Part shown: positions 11,754-22,568 of the stretch, piece after piece | How the letters are laid out: each line of letters starts with the position of its first letter | Numbering within the stretch: position 1 is the first letter of the stretch | Source: Microdochium bolleyi | Lineage: Eukaryota > Ascomycota > Sordariomycetes > Xylariales > Microdochiaceae | Length of the DNA: 64,000 nt | NCBI GenBank assembly: GCA_001566295.1 | Contig: KQ964259.1 | Location: 434,001-498,000, forward strand | Reading direction: 5' to 3' | Program-made: the position numbers and the translations under genes | The notes under the pieces: generated by a model | Seen by the model: the letters and a program-made list of their open reading frames with translations, nothing else | Database searches by the model: none | Told to the model about the DNA's origin: nothing

Positions 11754-12796
11754 ATGGCTACCGCCGCTGTCCTCATCCCCATCGACACCATCTCCCAGCA
11801 CGGTGGCGTCCTCCCGCCCAGCGCCCTCGTCCAACATGCCCCCCGCCACGGCCGCAGCAGAGCTGCGAGCATCAAGGGCAAGCGTGGCAACACCTACAGC
11901 GTCGTCGAGGGCTCCGATGTCGCCATCCGCAAGGCCATGGCCTACGTCCTCCGCCGCACCATCGACGAGAGTGAGGCCGACGAGGAGGAGGAAGACTCGG
12001 ACAACCTCGTCCAGGATGTCGACGGCTGGGTCTCTGTCGCCCACCTTGTAAGTCTCGACTCATGTATTTGTCTTGAGAATCTGGACACTGGCAACTAACA
12101 GCCATGTTCCGCACACAGCTTCAGCACCCCAAGCTCGCCGAGCTCGGCGCATCCCTCTCCGACGTCCGTCGCATCGTCGCCGCCATGTCCAAGGCCCGCT
12201 TCGAACTGAGCCCGGCCTCGGCCACCGCCGCTGCCGGCTCTGCAGCTGCATACAAGATAAGGATTTTAAGAGCCAAACGCAACAGTCTCCAGGCACCCCT
12301 CGAGGTCGAGACCGAGCCGATCACGTACCAAACGCCAGACCTTCCAGAGTTTGTCGTCTACGAGACCACGTATCAGGCATACCCTCTGATCCTCGCCTCC
12401 GGCGCCATTCAGCGCGCCGCAGGGGCTGCCCGGCTGGCTTTCGTGCCCACGGTGTCCTCGGAGGACGCCCCGGAGAACCGTGCCAGCAAGGCTGACATTG
12501 CCATCTGGGTCAACCTCTGGGACGCCATGGCCGCCGGCTCGGGCATCACCTGGGAGCGCACCATCAGCGGCAACCAGGCCTTCACCACCACTGCCGAGGT
12601 ACCCCGGAGCCTGTGGACCAAGGTCGTCGCTCGCCGGCCCGATGTCGGTATCCTCTTCGAGAACGGAGAGGTCCGCGGCGAGGTTCCCGAGGCTCTGCGC
12701 CGCAAGGGCACCAAGGGCAGCGCCAAGAAGACTCGCGAGGGTGGCGCCCACAGCAACGACGAGGGCGACGACTCGGCCACCAGCGCCAGCGAGTAA
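11754..12796 (+). CDS. Tpt1/KptA-like protein with degenerate active site
   Basis: 323 aa from exons 11754-12047 and 12119-12796; intron 12048-12118 has a GTAAGT donor and ACACAG acceptor, joining VAHL to LQHP. The layout follows Tpt1/KptA, the tRNA 2'-phosphotransferase that removes the splice-junction 2'-phosphate using NAD+. In order I see KAMAYVLRR, DGWVSVAHLLQHPKL, DVRRIVAAMSKARFEL, YKIRILRAKRNS, VVYETTYQAY and ILASGAI. In the family the first segment ends in Arg-His, the fourth reads IRA(N/T)QGHS, HGT starts the next, and an R-x-HVH/HIH block follows. Here Arg-His is Arg-Arg, QGHS is lost, HGT is YET, and the HVH block is replaced by RAAGAARLAF. Fold retained with altered or lost catalysis is an inference. 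The C-terminus is a charged low-complexity tail. A canonical Tpt1 would have to lie elsewhere in the genome. Confidence 0.75.
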
Positions 12797-13207
12797 GAGC
12801 ACCAACAGGGCAGGACCCTTGCTCACCAGCTTGCGACGCCTTTTGACGTATACGCTTGGAACAAACATAAGGCGGCACTTTCTCACTTCGATTCGATTGT
12901 TACCACAAAATACCCCATAAACAAATTGCATGCTACTTCATACCAAGCATAAACACCGATACACTTTTCAGCAATAGCATACGAGAGCATATAGAAACCC
13001 CTGGAGACGCACTACGTCCCACCAAACAATAAACAGACTGTACATAACTTTCGTGGCTTCGCTGTTGCTCATATGAGTGTTGATTGCTTTGTCAAATCAG
13101 ATTTAAGTGACAAGACTGGCCAAGAAGCTGGGTAAACCTGGACCCTGATAGTTATGCAATGACTTTCAGAAGCGTATGCGAAAATGATGAACCCAAGACC
13201 AACCACG
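12797..13207. other. Convergent 3' UTR region
   Basis: 411 bp between two convergent stop codons. It is AT-richer than its surroundings and contains AATAAA-like elements (for example near 13025). It presumably holds the two 3' ends. Confidence 0.45.
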
Positions 13208-14146
13208 TTAGAGCTTGCTGTCCTTCCACACCGGCTTACGCTTCTCGACAAAGCTCGCCACGCCCTCGAGCATGTTCTCGCCCTTCTCGATCCGCTCGTA
13301 CCAGCCCTTGATGATGACATCGACGCCCGTCTCGGCGCTCACGCCCTCCCAGCCCATCTTGAGCCCCTCGCGGCTCACAATCACCGCGTCCGGGCTGTTG
13401 CCCGCAATCATCCTCGCCCACCTCATCGCCGCCTCGAGCACCTCCTCACCGCCGCCCTGCTTGCTGCTGCTGCTGCTGCTGCTGCTGCTTGCCCCCGGGG
13501 CCTTCTTCGCGGGCACCACCTCGTTCAGCAGGCCCCACGCCAGCATCTGCGCCGCGGTGTACCGCTTGCCCGTCAGCGCCATCTCGGCGGCTCGCTGCTT
13601 GCCCACGGTGCGGATCAGCCGGGGCAGCGCGCCGGCCAGGGCGATGACGCCGATGGTGACCTCGGGCAGCGAGAACGTGGCCGCCTCGGAAGCCACGAGC
13701 ATGTCGCAGTTGATGGCCATCTCCATCCCGCCGCCGAAGCAGATGCCGTTGATCGCGCCGATGATGGGCTTCATCCCCCCGCGGTTCGACATGCCCCCGA
13801 AGCCCGAGGCGGGGAAGCGGTTCGAGGCCTTGTCGCGGCCCCCGTTGCCACCTGTAGGCTGTGTGGCGGCGTCCCGGCCGCCCTGGTTCTTCTCGTTCCA
13901 CTCCTTGAGGTCCGCGCCCGCGCAGAACGCCCGCCCCGTGCCCGTGAGCACGCAGCACCGCAGCGAGGGCTCCTCGTCGTACCAGTCGAACAGCCGCTCC
14001 ATGGCGAAGTGCTGCGGGCGCGGGATGCAGTTCAGCGCGTCCGGCCGGTTCAGCGTCACCAGCATGATGTGCGGGGAGGGGAAGGTCACGAGCACATTGG
14101 GCACGGGCGGTGGCGGGGTGGTGAAGTTTGGTGTGGAGGAGGCCAT
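13208..14146 (-). CDS. Peroxisomal enoyl-CoA hydratase/isomerase family protein
   Basis: 312 aa, single exon. Crotonase-fold enzyme acting on acyl-CoA thioesters. The oxyanion-hole segment GRAFCAGADLKEW and the signature GGGMEMAINCDMLVAS are present. Two glutamates, in GGGMEMA and in SLPEVTIG, match the two catalytic Glu positions of hydratases, so the protein looks active. The C-terminus is SKL, a classic PTS1 peroxisomal signal, which suggests beta-oxidation or side-chain degradation. Two insertions stand out: a Gly/Asn-rich loop after DLKEWNEKN and a nine-Ser tract before KQGGGEE, encoded by a CTG/CAG trinucleotide run. Substrate specificity cannot be read from sequence; methylglutaconyl-CoA hydratase is one possible relative. 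Confidence 0.88.
   Translation of the reverse strand: MASSTPNFTTPPPPVPNVLVTFPSPHIMLVTLNRPDALNCIPRPQHFAMERLFDWYDEEPSLRCCVLTGTGRAFCAGADLKEWNEKNQGGRDAATQPTGGNGGRDKASNRFPASGFGGMSNRGGMKPIIGAINGICFGGGMEMAINCDMLVASEAATFSLPEVTIGVIALAGALPRLIRTVGKQRAAEMALTGKRYTAAQMLAWGLLNEVVPAKKAPGASSSSSSSSSKQGGGEEVLEAAMRWARMIAGNSPDAVIVSREGLKMGWEGVSAETGVDVIIKGWYERIEKGENMLEGVASFVEKRKPVWKDSKL
13462..13489. repeat. (CTG)9 microsatellite in coding sequence
   Basis: 28 bp of uninterrupted TGC/CTG units inside the crotonase gene, read on the minus strand as AGC codons to give poly-Ser. It is expected to vary in length between strains. Confidence 0.9.
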
Positions 14147-15003
14147 TGTTGATGATGATGTGCTTGGTGTTGAGTGGCGGTCTATGGTTCGGGGTGTGGT
14201 TCTTTTTTCTTTCGAGCTGTGCCTCTTGTATCTTGTGTTCTTGGGGGTTGTTCTCCCTGGAGCAAAGGGTAGCTGTGTGGTGTGGGATCTGCCAGTATCC
14301 GTAGAGGAGTACGAGTTATGCTCTGTGGATAATAGTGCCGTCGTCGTGATCAGGTCTGTGGGAAGGGCCTTGCGTCGTTACTCAAAAGAAAGAGTAGAAA
14401 GTCAAAAGAGCCGAGACGGGGAAACAAGACTTGGAGAAAGGTTGGAGGTTCTCCGCAGAGCGCGCAGACATACTGCTCATCTGGGGAAGTGGAGTCCGTC
14501 GCGGCCGTGGGGCCCTCCATACCCGCGCGACCAGGTTGTGGGGTTAAAGCCGCTGGCGACGATAGGCTGCTTGGGCGCCTTGCCTCGGCAACTTGCTTTT
14601 AGTGCTCACTGGGTGCTGGACCACGGTTAAGTGTTTCCCTCGCGAGCGGGACAGGTTCATCTGCGAGAGAACAGAGTCGAACTCGTCGAAGTGGATGATT
14701 CTCTGGAGCTATGATCATGCTTCAATGACCGATACTTGTGCATTCCATGTTGGAAGTCTGCTCCGGCAAATACCATTTTCCCCTGCATACTATCACTCGG
14801 TTCCATACAACGAGTAGAGAGAGGTGCTCGACCTTGTCCATGGGCGGATCACGTCGAAATATGTCATACGGCCAAGAACACCCGCATCAATTAACTCATG
14901 TGGCAATTCACAGCCTGTTGCAAGCGGCCGTAGACTGCGTTGACTGTGCTCAAATATCTGTTGATCACCACTGTCGAAAGTACCTGATCCGCGTATTGTA
15001 CAT
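14147..15003. other. Intergenic, no gene recognised
   Basis: 857 bp upstream of the crotonase start and downstream of the RBM25 stop. It holds the crotonase promoter by position. No other gene is seen. Confidence 0.45.
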
Positions 15004-17507
15004 CTACGCGAGCCCGCGCTTCTCGCTCTCGGTGAAGAAGACGACCATACGCCACAGCTTCTTGACCAGCGGTTCCGCTTCGTCGTCCAGTGCCTGTTGT
15101 GCTTTGTGATTAGCAATTGTCTCGAGTAAAATGGCTTCACTGTGAAGGGGCGACTCACCTCTGCCAGCTCCTCCACCAGCTCCGTCGGCTTGCTGTGCTT
15201 TCGCAGATGCTCCTCGACCACCTCGATCAGCAGCTCCTCCTGCACGCCCAGGTATTCGACCAGCTTCTTCTCGATGAACGGCCGCAGCTTCTCCCGGATG
15301 ACGGTCTCGTCCAGGAAGTCCCACTGCACATTCCACCCCCACAGCCCCTCTGTCTCGTTGGGGATCTCCTGAGCCAGCGACCGCACGGCCTGGTCGCGCT
15401 CCTCGTCCGTCATCGCCGCCGCGGCCATGGGCTCGAACTTGATGGGCACCAGCTGCCGCTTGCTCGTCGTATCCTCTTCCTCGTCCTCGAGCAGACCCTC
15501 CACTTCGGCCATCGTTTTGCGGACGGGCGCGCGCTGCGACTGCGCCTTCTGGGCAGCTGCGCCGAGCGAGAGCTTGAAGGGCTGAGGCGCCGAGACACCA
15601 GAGCGGCTCTCGGGTCGCCGCTGCTCCATCTCCTGCGCTTGCCGCTCCAGGAATGAGTCGGCCATGCCCTTGGCCTGCTCCTGCTGGGCCTCCTCGCGAG
15701 CATTCTCTTGCTCCTCTGCCCGGCGATCAGCCTCATCCGCCGCGACTTCTCTCGCGCGGAACGCGGCGCGGTTGCGGATGTATGCGCTCCGGTCCTGGAA
15801 GTATTCCCAGTGCTTCCTCGTGTCCTCGTCGTCCTCGTTCAGCTCCTTGAGCTGCTGAAGCATTTTCTGCTGGTTCTTGGCGAAGTTCTCCTCGTCGGCG
15901 GCGTCGCGCTCCTTCTCCCGCTCCAGCGCTGCTGTTCGTGACTTCTCTCGGTTCAGCCATCGCCGCTCGGCGTCAGCATACATCTTGTCCGTCTCTGCCT
16001 TCTTTTTGGCGAGTCTGCGTCGCTCGAGTTCGTCGTCACTCGCGGGGTCGTCCTCATCTTCTCGGTCGAAGAGCTGCCCGCCGTTGGTCGTGCCGCCGTT
16101 CACAAACTCAACGGAGCGGTTGTGATCTTTGCCGAGATCTGACTTCTGGCCCTTGGGTCCGGAGGGCGCGTTCCCCATGCCACGAGGGCCGACAGGGATG
16201 TTGTTAGAGCTCGATGGCGGCGAAATCTGCCGCTGTGTTCGGGTCGCACCATTGCGTTGCCGCTCCGCTGCCTCGAACTCTTCCTCGCGTTTGAGACGCT
16301 CCATATCGCGCTGGATGCTCCTGTCTCGGAAAGCCTGGATTTCCGCTGCGACAGTCTCACGCATTTCTGGCGGGATGTCGGCAAGCTCGTCGTCCTGGGC
16401 AAGCGGGATATTTACAACCTCCACGTTCTCGCCGCTCTTGGCTGCGTCGCCCATCGTGACATCTCCGTCCGCGTCAGCGCCAGATACTGGCGGGTAGAAC
16501 AGCTTTCGTATAGCCTGCTTGAGGTTTGCCTTGGCCGCCTCGATACGTCCACTTGCATCGTATTCTTCGCCACGCTCCTCCTTCTGCGACTCGATGAGTT
16601 TTGTGGACGCTTCGTCCAGACGGAATGTCATCGACTTCTTTTCGAAGTCCTCGAAAGTCTCGTCGTCCTCCGCAGTCTTATCCGAGGGCGCCTGCTTCTT
16701 GACAGGGACGCTGATATCCTGGAAGATCTCGGCCGCGACGTGCAGTGACTCAATGTCCTCAAACTGAGCGAAGCCGAACGTCAACTCTTTGCCGCTCGCA
16801 TCCGTGGCACGATCCAAGCGTCGTAACTTGCCTGCGATGCCAAGAATCCTCTCCGCGCCCTTTGTGCCGCCGATTCCGTCGGTAATGCCGTCCACGAACA
16901 TGGTCCGCGCGACCTCGTCTCGGCTGGGCGGTACCAGCGCCTGCATGGTCTCCCGCATGGCCTGTCGCTGCTGGTCAATGTTGCGGTCGTTCCCTACGCC
17001 GGGCCTTGGCCCATTGGACTGCGGCGCCTCGTTGTCTCTTCTTGAAGGAGCACCAGAATTGGTGGGTTTCGGTGTCGAGGTTCCGAGGCGGATGACGGGC
17101 GCGTTGAAGTTAATGTTGGGCAGATTCGGGGGTGCTTGGAACGAGTTCGGTAGCCCGCTGGGTCGATTAGCTTGGTGCTGGGCGACAACCGGCTGGGGCA
17201 GTCCCGGGGGCGCTCCTGTTCCTGGTGCAGACATGCCTGGTGGAGGCCCTGATTGTGTAGACAGAGGACGGGTTAGAGACGGATTCAACGCGAGAAAGCT
17301 ATCAGCAAGAGGATGCTTACCTAGACCTGGCGGTGCAGCCATGCCTGGAGGCGCAGCACCACCCGGGAAGCCATAGGTTGGAGGAGGGCCATATCCAGGC
17401 GCTTGTGACAGAGATGTTAGCTGACTGGACGCTCCATGTTCCAAGCAGATCAAGCTGCTCCAAAAAAACGTGTACTTACGTCCTCCGCTGTATGGATTGT
17501 ACGCCAT
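15004..17507 (-). CDS. RBM25: RBM25/Snu71-type splicing factor (RRM + PWI)
   Basis: 762 aa from exons 17507-17480, 17401-17321, 17248-15159 and 15093-15004; introns 17402-17479, 17249-17320 and 15094-15158 all have GTAAGN or GTGAGT donors. RBM25 associates with the U1 snRNP and affects 5' splice-site choice. Order of parts: Pro/Gly-rich N-terminus (GYGPPPTYGF, APPGLG), an RRM-like domain at about 150-220 (TMFVDGITDGIGG to EIFQDI), a long Glu/Arg/Lys-rich helical region (ERRRLAKKKAETDK and similar), and a C-terminal PWI-type domain at about 665-762 containing LWGWNVQWDFLDE, EYLGVQEELLIEVVEEHL and LWRMVVFFTESEKRG. The order RRM, RE-rich, PWI is diagnostic of the family. The first coding exon is only 28 nt. 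The gene is divergent from MRP21. Confidence 0.88.
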
Positions 17508-18130
17508 GGCTGCGAAGCTGTGAAGAGGCTTGGTATATGGAGGGCCTGCGGCGACGACCGAAGCCGGAGTCGCGGCGCTCCCAGATTCGCGAAGTGCTTC
17601 TCGCTAGCCGTCTGTCTCAAGTCGAGTGCCGTTGATGACCCGTTCACGCGAGGACAGCTGTAGCGCTCGCGACGTGCTTCCGTGCTCAGAGGATATTGCT
17701 GGTGGCCTAGGGGTGAGGTTGTCGTTGTCGCACGCGAGGCTAGAATGCGCCTGCCCGCCCAGGAATTTTCCAGGCACGCTCCAACACGCTGCAGGGTTCG
17801 AGGCGGCTGAGCTGGCCTACCTGTACCTGTACTTGCTCTGCAGGGGTTTGACAGCAATACTACACCATAGACCCACCCCCCAGAAGTACAGCTACTCAGC
17901 TCTCAGGCCAATCACTTTTTCTGGGGCCAGCAAATTCATGGAGGAGCAATCCTCCGCAGAACAACGACAAGCGTGCATCATTGGAGATTGAGCTCCTTCC
18001 TCTCCGGCCCGGCGCCTCACAACGCAGTCGATAAAGATCCCAAGACGCCGCGTACCAAACATGTGAGCACAATGAATAGCTCCTCGAAGCCCTTGCGCCC
18101 CTTGCTGACACCACGAATAGGGCTACCGAG
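17508..18130. other. Divergent promoter region RBM25/MRP21
   Basis: 623 bp between two start codons. A TTCGAGGC stretch near 17797 resembles a pol III B box but has no tRNA structure around it. No gene is seen. Confidence 0.45.
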
Positions 18131-18763
18131 ATGGGCAGGCTCGCGGCCTTTGCGGCCTCAAGGTCGACAACACCACTGATCCGCGGATCAATGGTGCGCA
18201 GCAACTTTCTCACAGCAAGTCGCCTCTCCCAGCCGACGGCGTCACCAGTCAGACGACTATCAAGCACACCGATGCGGTCGGCGGCCAGCGGCTGGCCCTC
18301 ACGAGGCACACAGCAAGCACGAGTGCAGGAGGCGACCGAGATCAAGAAGCCCGACGTCGCTGCGTACGGCCGATCGCCAGCATCAGCGCCGATGGGGGAG
18401 TCGCCCAACGACAACGACTTCGACATGGCGATGGACCTGGACCTGTCGCTCAACGACCTCCGCAAGACATCGGCCCTCTCGGAGCAGCAGCCCCCGCCGC
18501 TGACGCACGACCTGCACTGCACCCCGCGCCTGGGGCGGACAGTCAACCTGACCAAGAACGTCGACGTCGGGCGTGCCTTCAAGCTTCTCGCGCAGGGCGT
18601 GGCGGCGAACAAGCTTCACAAGACGGTGCGGCTGCAGAGGGAGCACGAGCGGCCCGGTCTCAAGCGCAAGCGGCTCAAGAGCGAGCGGTGGCAGAAGAGG
18701 TTCAAGGGCGGGTTCAAGGCGACGGTGAAGCGTGTCAGGCAGCTTACCGCACAGGGCTGGTGA
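18131..18763 (+). CDS. MRP21: Mitochondrial ribosomal protein bS21m (Mrp21)
   Basis: 210 aa, single exon. Small-subunit mitoribosomal protein. The conserved C-terminal S21 domain (about 140-210) contains GRAFKLLAQGVAANKLHKTV, ERPGLKRKRLKSERW and FKGGFKATVKRV and ends QGW, which is typical of fungal bS21m. The N-terminus (MGRLAAFAASRSTTPLIRGS) is Arg/Ser/Ala-rich without acidic residues, as expected for a mitochondrial presequence. A long disordered linker separates them. The ATG at 18131 is chosen because it gives the whole presequence; Met21 (18191) is an alternative. Confidence 0.87.
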   Translation: MGRLAAFAASRSTTPLIRGSMVRSNFLTASRLSQPTASPVRRLSSTPMRSAASGWPSRGTQQARVQEATEIKKPDVAAYGRSPASAPMGESPNDNDFDMAMDLDLSLNDLRKTSALSEQQPPPLTHDLHCTPRLGRTVNLTKNVDVGRAFKLLAQGVAANKLHKTVRLQREHERPGLKRKRLKSERWQKRFKGGFKATVKRVRQLTAQGW

Positions 18764-19042
18764 GCGTGGCGTCTCTGTGAGGGGCACGCGCTGTTGCGTT
18801 GACGGCACGAGTGTATCAACATGTGAAATAACGACTAGGCACGAAAACGTCTGCATCATGGCGAGCCTGTACATCTAGGAATAGAGCTGGGAATGCAGCA
18901 TTTTCGTTACTGTATTCGTGCGCACGCTCTTAGCTGCTCACGCCTTGATATGCTACCGACACAGGTACCATGCCATCCACGCCTGGAACAGAGCAGAAGC
19001 CATCGTCCCAGCCAGACAACATGTCCATTCGCCCAGGTCCCT

Positions 19043-20547
19043 TCACTCCGCATGCTCACCCTTCTCAATTCTCGGGCACATCTTCTTGAGAACCTCCGCT
19101 CCGATCCGATAGTCCTCCTCTTCGAGATACACCATTCCGCTGATGCGCCACCAGAATGCGCCCTGGAAATCAATGACCTGGAAGAACACGCCGCTCTCCT
19201 TCACGGCGGTCTTCTTGAGCCACATCACCACCTTCCCGCGCGCCTTGACGTTGTCATAGTCCAGGGGCAGCCGGACGTTGGCGAAGTTGCACTGCCGCAT
19301 GCACGACTCCGGGTGGTCGAGGATCTCGGTGCCCAGGATCTCGGCGGCGAGGGCGCCGGCCTTGCGCGCGATAGACGAGGTGTATTCGATGATGGCGGCC
19401 TCGCCGCCGCAGGTCTCGGTGCGGAACTTGAGCGCCGCTGTTTACACGATGAAGCAAGCAGGGCGCAAGTTAGTATGGTGCATTTCCACGTCAAGTTAAT
19501 CGAAAAGGGGAAGAGTTGCACCAGCGCAAACTTACCATCGACAGTCAGCCAGTGCGTCGTATCAGCCGTGCCTGGGAGCGCTTGTTGTTAGCACTCTATT
19601 CATGCCTCCCACACAATAATTCATCTGTCCCTGTGGGGGTTTTCCCACTTACCTGTAAACTCAAACATGTCCACGTACTCAGTCCCCGTCTTCGCCACAG
19701 CCTCCCCCTTGAGCGGTCCCACAGCCTGGAACCCGTGACTCGTCGGCAGCGTCGTCCGGATCATCGCCTGGTGCTCCTTCTTGACCACGAACGCCGCACA
19801 CCCGCGCGGCACGAACAGCCACTTGTGCAGGTTGGTCACGAAGAAGTCGGGCCTCACGGCGCCGAGGTCGAGCGGGATGTGCCCAATGCCGTGCGCGCCG
19901 TCGAGCATGACCAGCGCGCCCTCGGCCTGCAGGGCGGGCACGAGCTTCTCGAACGGGACGCGCATCCCGGGCATGCTCACGATGGTGTCGCAGATGGCGA
20001 GCCGGACCCGTTTTCCCGGCTGGGCGTTGATCGCCCGGACGGCCGAGATGTACTGCGACACCAGCTCGTCGTCGGCGATCGGCCAGGACACCTTGAGGAC
20101 GTGCACGTCCACCTGGCCCCCGGCCTGGGTCTCCTTGACCCAGCTCAGCCCGTTGGCCACGCTGCCGTACACGACGTCGTAGCACACAATCACGTCCCCG
20201 GCCTCCCAGCGGATGTTCTTGAGCACCGTGTCGGTCCCCGTTGTCGCGTTGGGCACGAACACGAGCTCGTCGAGCGGGCAGCGCAGCAGGTCCGCGACGA
20301 GCGCGCGCTGGGCGTTCAGGCGGCCGCCGAAGTTGAGCGCGATGAACGGGTCCGGCGCGCCATCGGCGTCGGCGCGGACGAGCGCCCGGGCGTCGCCCAC
20401 GGCGGTAGGGAAGGCGCCATAGGAACCGTGGTTCAGGGGCAGGTAGGATGGCGAGAAGGGGAAGAGAGCCCGCATCGGGCGGCCAAAGGGGACGAGCGGG
20501 GCGCCGGTGCCAGTGCCGTGGGTTGTGGAAGGGGCGGAGGACGACAT
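19043..20547 (-). CDS. PLP-dependent class V aminotransferase family protein
   Basis: 441 aa from exons 20547-19653, 19571-19536 and 19437-19043; introns 19572-19652 and 19438-19535 both have GTAAGT donors. The middle exon is only 36 nt. The fold-type I class V family includes cysteine desulfurases, isopenicillin-N epimerase-like enzymes and fungal cysteine desulfhydrase-like proteins. Visible marks: LNHGSYGAFP near the N-terminus, FVPNATTGTDTVL (phosphate-binding turn), LDGAHGIGHIPLDL (cofactor-contact Asp and His), and NLHKWLFVPRG, whose Lys at about residue 242 is the expected Schiff-base lysine. The C-terminal small domain has WWRISGMVYLEEEDY. LNHGSYG and HKWL are typical of the epimerase/desulfhydrase-like subgroup; the substrate is not determinable. 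The ATG at 20547 (MSSSAPS) is chosen over one 84 bp upstream, which adds only unconserved sequence. Confidence 0.85.
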
Positions 20548-20953
20548 TGTCGGTGTTGCTGTTGCTGCTTGTGTATGGGGCTGTGTTTGCGTTTCCTGGG
20601 AGAGCACGTTTTGGTCAAGATAGACATGCATCCTTTTTCGAACACCAGACAGGGTGCGGTTCTGTTAAATAATGTATAGGCAACGTTGTGACTCGACACG
20701 CGTGACTCGGACGGTGTGGCTTTCAGATGCTCGGGTCACATATGGAGTGTGACTCCCTCCGCGTTTATACGAAGAAGAGCAAGTGGGTGTAGTTGCGGGG
20801 CTTTATGGGTCTGGAGATGTGTATGCGTCAAGTCACCTACAATAAAACGCTGGTGGGTTGATGAGAAAAACATCAAGATCCACGAGAAGACTAGTGCATA
20901 ATAATCGTTATGTTGTTATACATTTTTTCGGCACTCACGGATCTAACAGGCCT
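20548..20953. other. Intergenic promoter/3' UTR
   Basis: 406 bp between the aminotransferase start and the stop of the next same-strand gene. Nothing else is seen. Confidence 0.45.
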
Positions 20954-22568
20954 TTAAACGATACCAGGCACAATGAAGGCTCTCGGCACGTTAACTCTGG
21001 TGGCCAGAGACGCCGATGCCGCAGTTCCCTTGCCGCCGACTTCCGGTAGCGCTTTCACAAACAGCCCTGCGGCTGACTGCACTCCCATGTACCCGTCCAG
21101 AATACGGATAGCATCGGGAGTTCCGGCGCCGGAGCTCGGTTGCGCATCTTCGGCGTGATGCGATACTCCCAATGACAGGATCGGAGGCAGCTTCAAGCTT
21201 CGCTTCTGCTCCGCAGTGAGGTGCGGCTCGACACAAAACATGACGGAGGATCCAGGAGACACGAGCCCAGAGGATGGCTCGGCGCTGTTCCGTTGCTCAA
21301 AGGCCTTGACAAAGGCGTCAATGTCGTCCTGCTCGGGCAGGGCATAGCTGGTCTCAGGGTCCAGGGACAGCAGACCCTGTTTCGCTCCCCAGCCACCACC
21401 GCCGCTCACTATTGCAGTCGTCAGCTTTTGTCACGCCAGAATGGAATTCGAGGCCTGGGTCGACCCACATATCCTGTGCAGCCTGCAACCCGCAGCGAGC
21501 ATCCTGTCGGCCCTCACGGACATCTCAAGAGCAGCATCGGCCTCGTTCACAATCGCACCACCACTGAACACAGCAACGCTATCGAGCTCCTCTGCTTCCA
21601 CGACATGCGGTGGGATAACCCAAGCCCAGACGCTGATGGGCCCACTCGGGGGTGGGATGCCGGCCGCGCCTCGTGTCTCGAAGAGCTGCGGGATGAGTGC
21701 CTCGAGCTCCTGCGAGGCTGGAGTAGGGGATCCGTCAATCTCGACCTGCCGAACAATGTTGCCTAATCCAGTGACGATCTTCCTTGGAGGGGCGAGCGGC
21801 ATCAGCGGGATGGTAGCGGTCGAGTGCATCGAAGTGTTGTGAGAGAATATGCGCTGGGACTGCTTGAACTCGCGCTTCGCAAGGCGCATGGGGCCGTCTC
21901 CGTCACGATGCCACTCGCTGGCAAACAGAGTTGAGCGTCGCCCGTTTTGAAAGATGGTGTTGGCCAGAGGGAGAGTAATCTCAAGAGGTCTACTGTGTCC
22001 TTCAAAGGGATTGCCCAAGAATGACAGGGACGCAGCCTGGTCCGGTTCTCTCGACCCTGTGAAGCTCACAGGATCCCATAAGGACGGCAGGATCTCCTTG
22101 GGCCCACTCATAAAAGAGATGCCCTTCTGGCTGTCGTCAAGGCCGAAGGCGGAACTGATGCCGTCGGAGACGGCCATCAGGACGTCCAGCTTGCGGGATC
22201 CTATGCTAGCCTGGTCCGAGACGGAGAGCAGGCCGAGCAGGCATGACACGAAACCCTCATCCTGCAACCACGCTGCATACTCTTGAGAGGCGACGATGGT
22301 TGTGCAGTCATCGATGCCCGTGAATGCACTCGGAGCTGACGTGACGTGCTTGGCTAGTTCTAGCAACACTTTGTCCTGTGGCGGTGTTAGTGTTTCGAGA
22401 ACGACCGGCATAAATTAAGGGCTGGTGGTGAACCTTTGAGGCTTGTGGGGAGTCGAGCAGGACACTGAATCTGGACGTCTGCGGCTTGCTCGATGAGTAC
22501 TGCCGGTGGACGGGCTTCGTGTGTGTCGGAAGGCCCCTGGCCTGCCGAAGAATTGTTCGTATTATCAT
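20954..22568 (-). CDS. Conserved-looking mitochondrial protein of unknown function
   Basis: 498 aa from exons 22568-22434, 22375-21469 and 21408-20954; introns are 22376-22433 (GTTCAC donor, ACTAAC branch) and 21409-21468 (GTGGGT donor, CTGAC branch, TAG acceptor). The second join gives CRILSGGGGWGAKQGLLSLD, an unbroken motif that strongly supports it. The N-terminus (MIIRTILRQARGLPTHTKP) is Arg-rich and lacks acidic residues, so a mitochondrial presequence is likely. No transmembrane segment or recognised catalytic motif is visible. The Gly-rich SGGGGWG segment could bind a phosphate or nucleotide, but that is only a guess. I do not recognise the family. A Met 84 bp further upstream (22652) is an alternative start. 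It shares a divergent promoter region with YRA1. Confidence 0.75.

Noticed and set aside
13215..14630. 471-codon open frame on the plus strand
   Set aside because: Antisense to the crotonase, whose motifs, catalytic residues and PTS1 settle the coding strand.
17795..17805. GGTTCGAGGC resembling a pol III B box on the plus strand
   Set aside because: No tRNA fold, A box or terminator at the right spacing.
19516..20679. 387-codon open frame on the plus strand
   Set aside because: Antisense to the class V aminotransferase; His/Arg/Val-rich with no domain.
21409..21436. Alternative 28-nt GC-AG intron or frameshift in the mitochondrial protein
   Set aside because: Too short for spliceosomal removal; the 60-nt GTGGGT...TAG intron has a branch point and gives an uninterrupted SGGGGWG motif.
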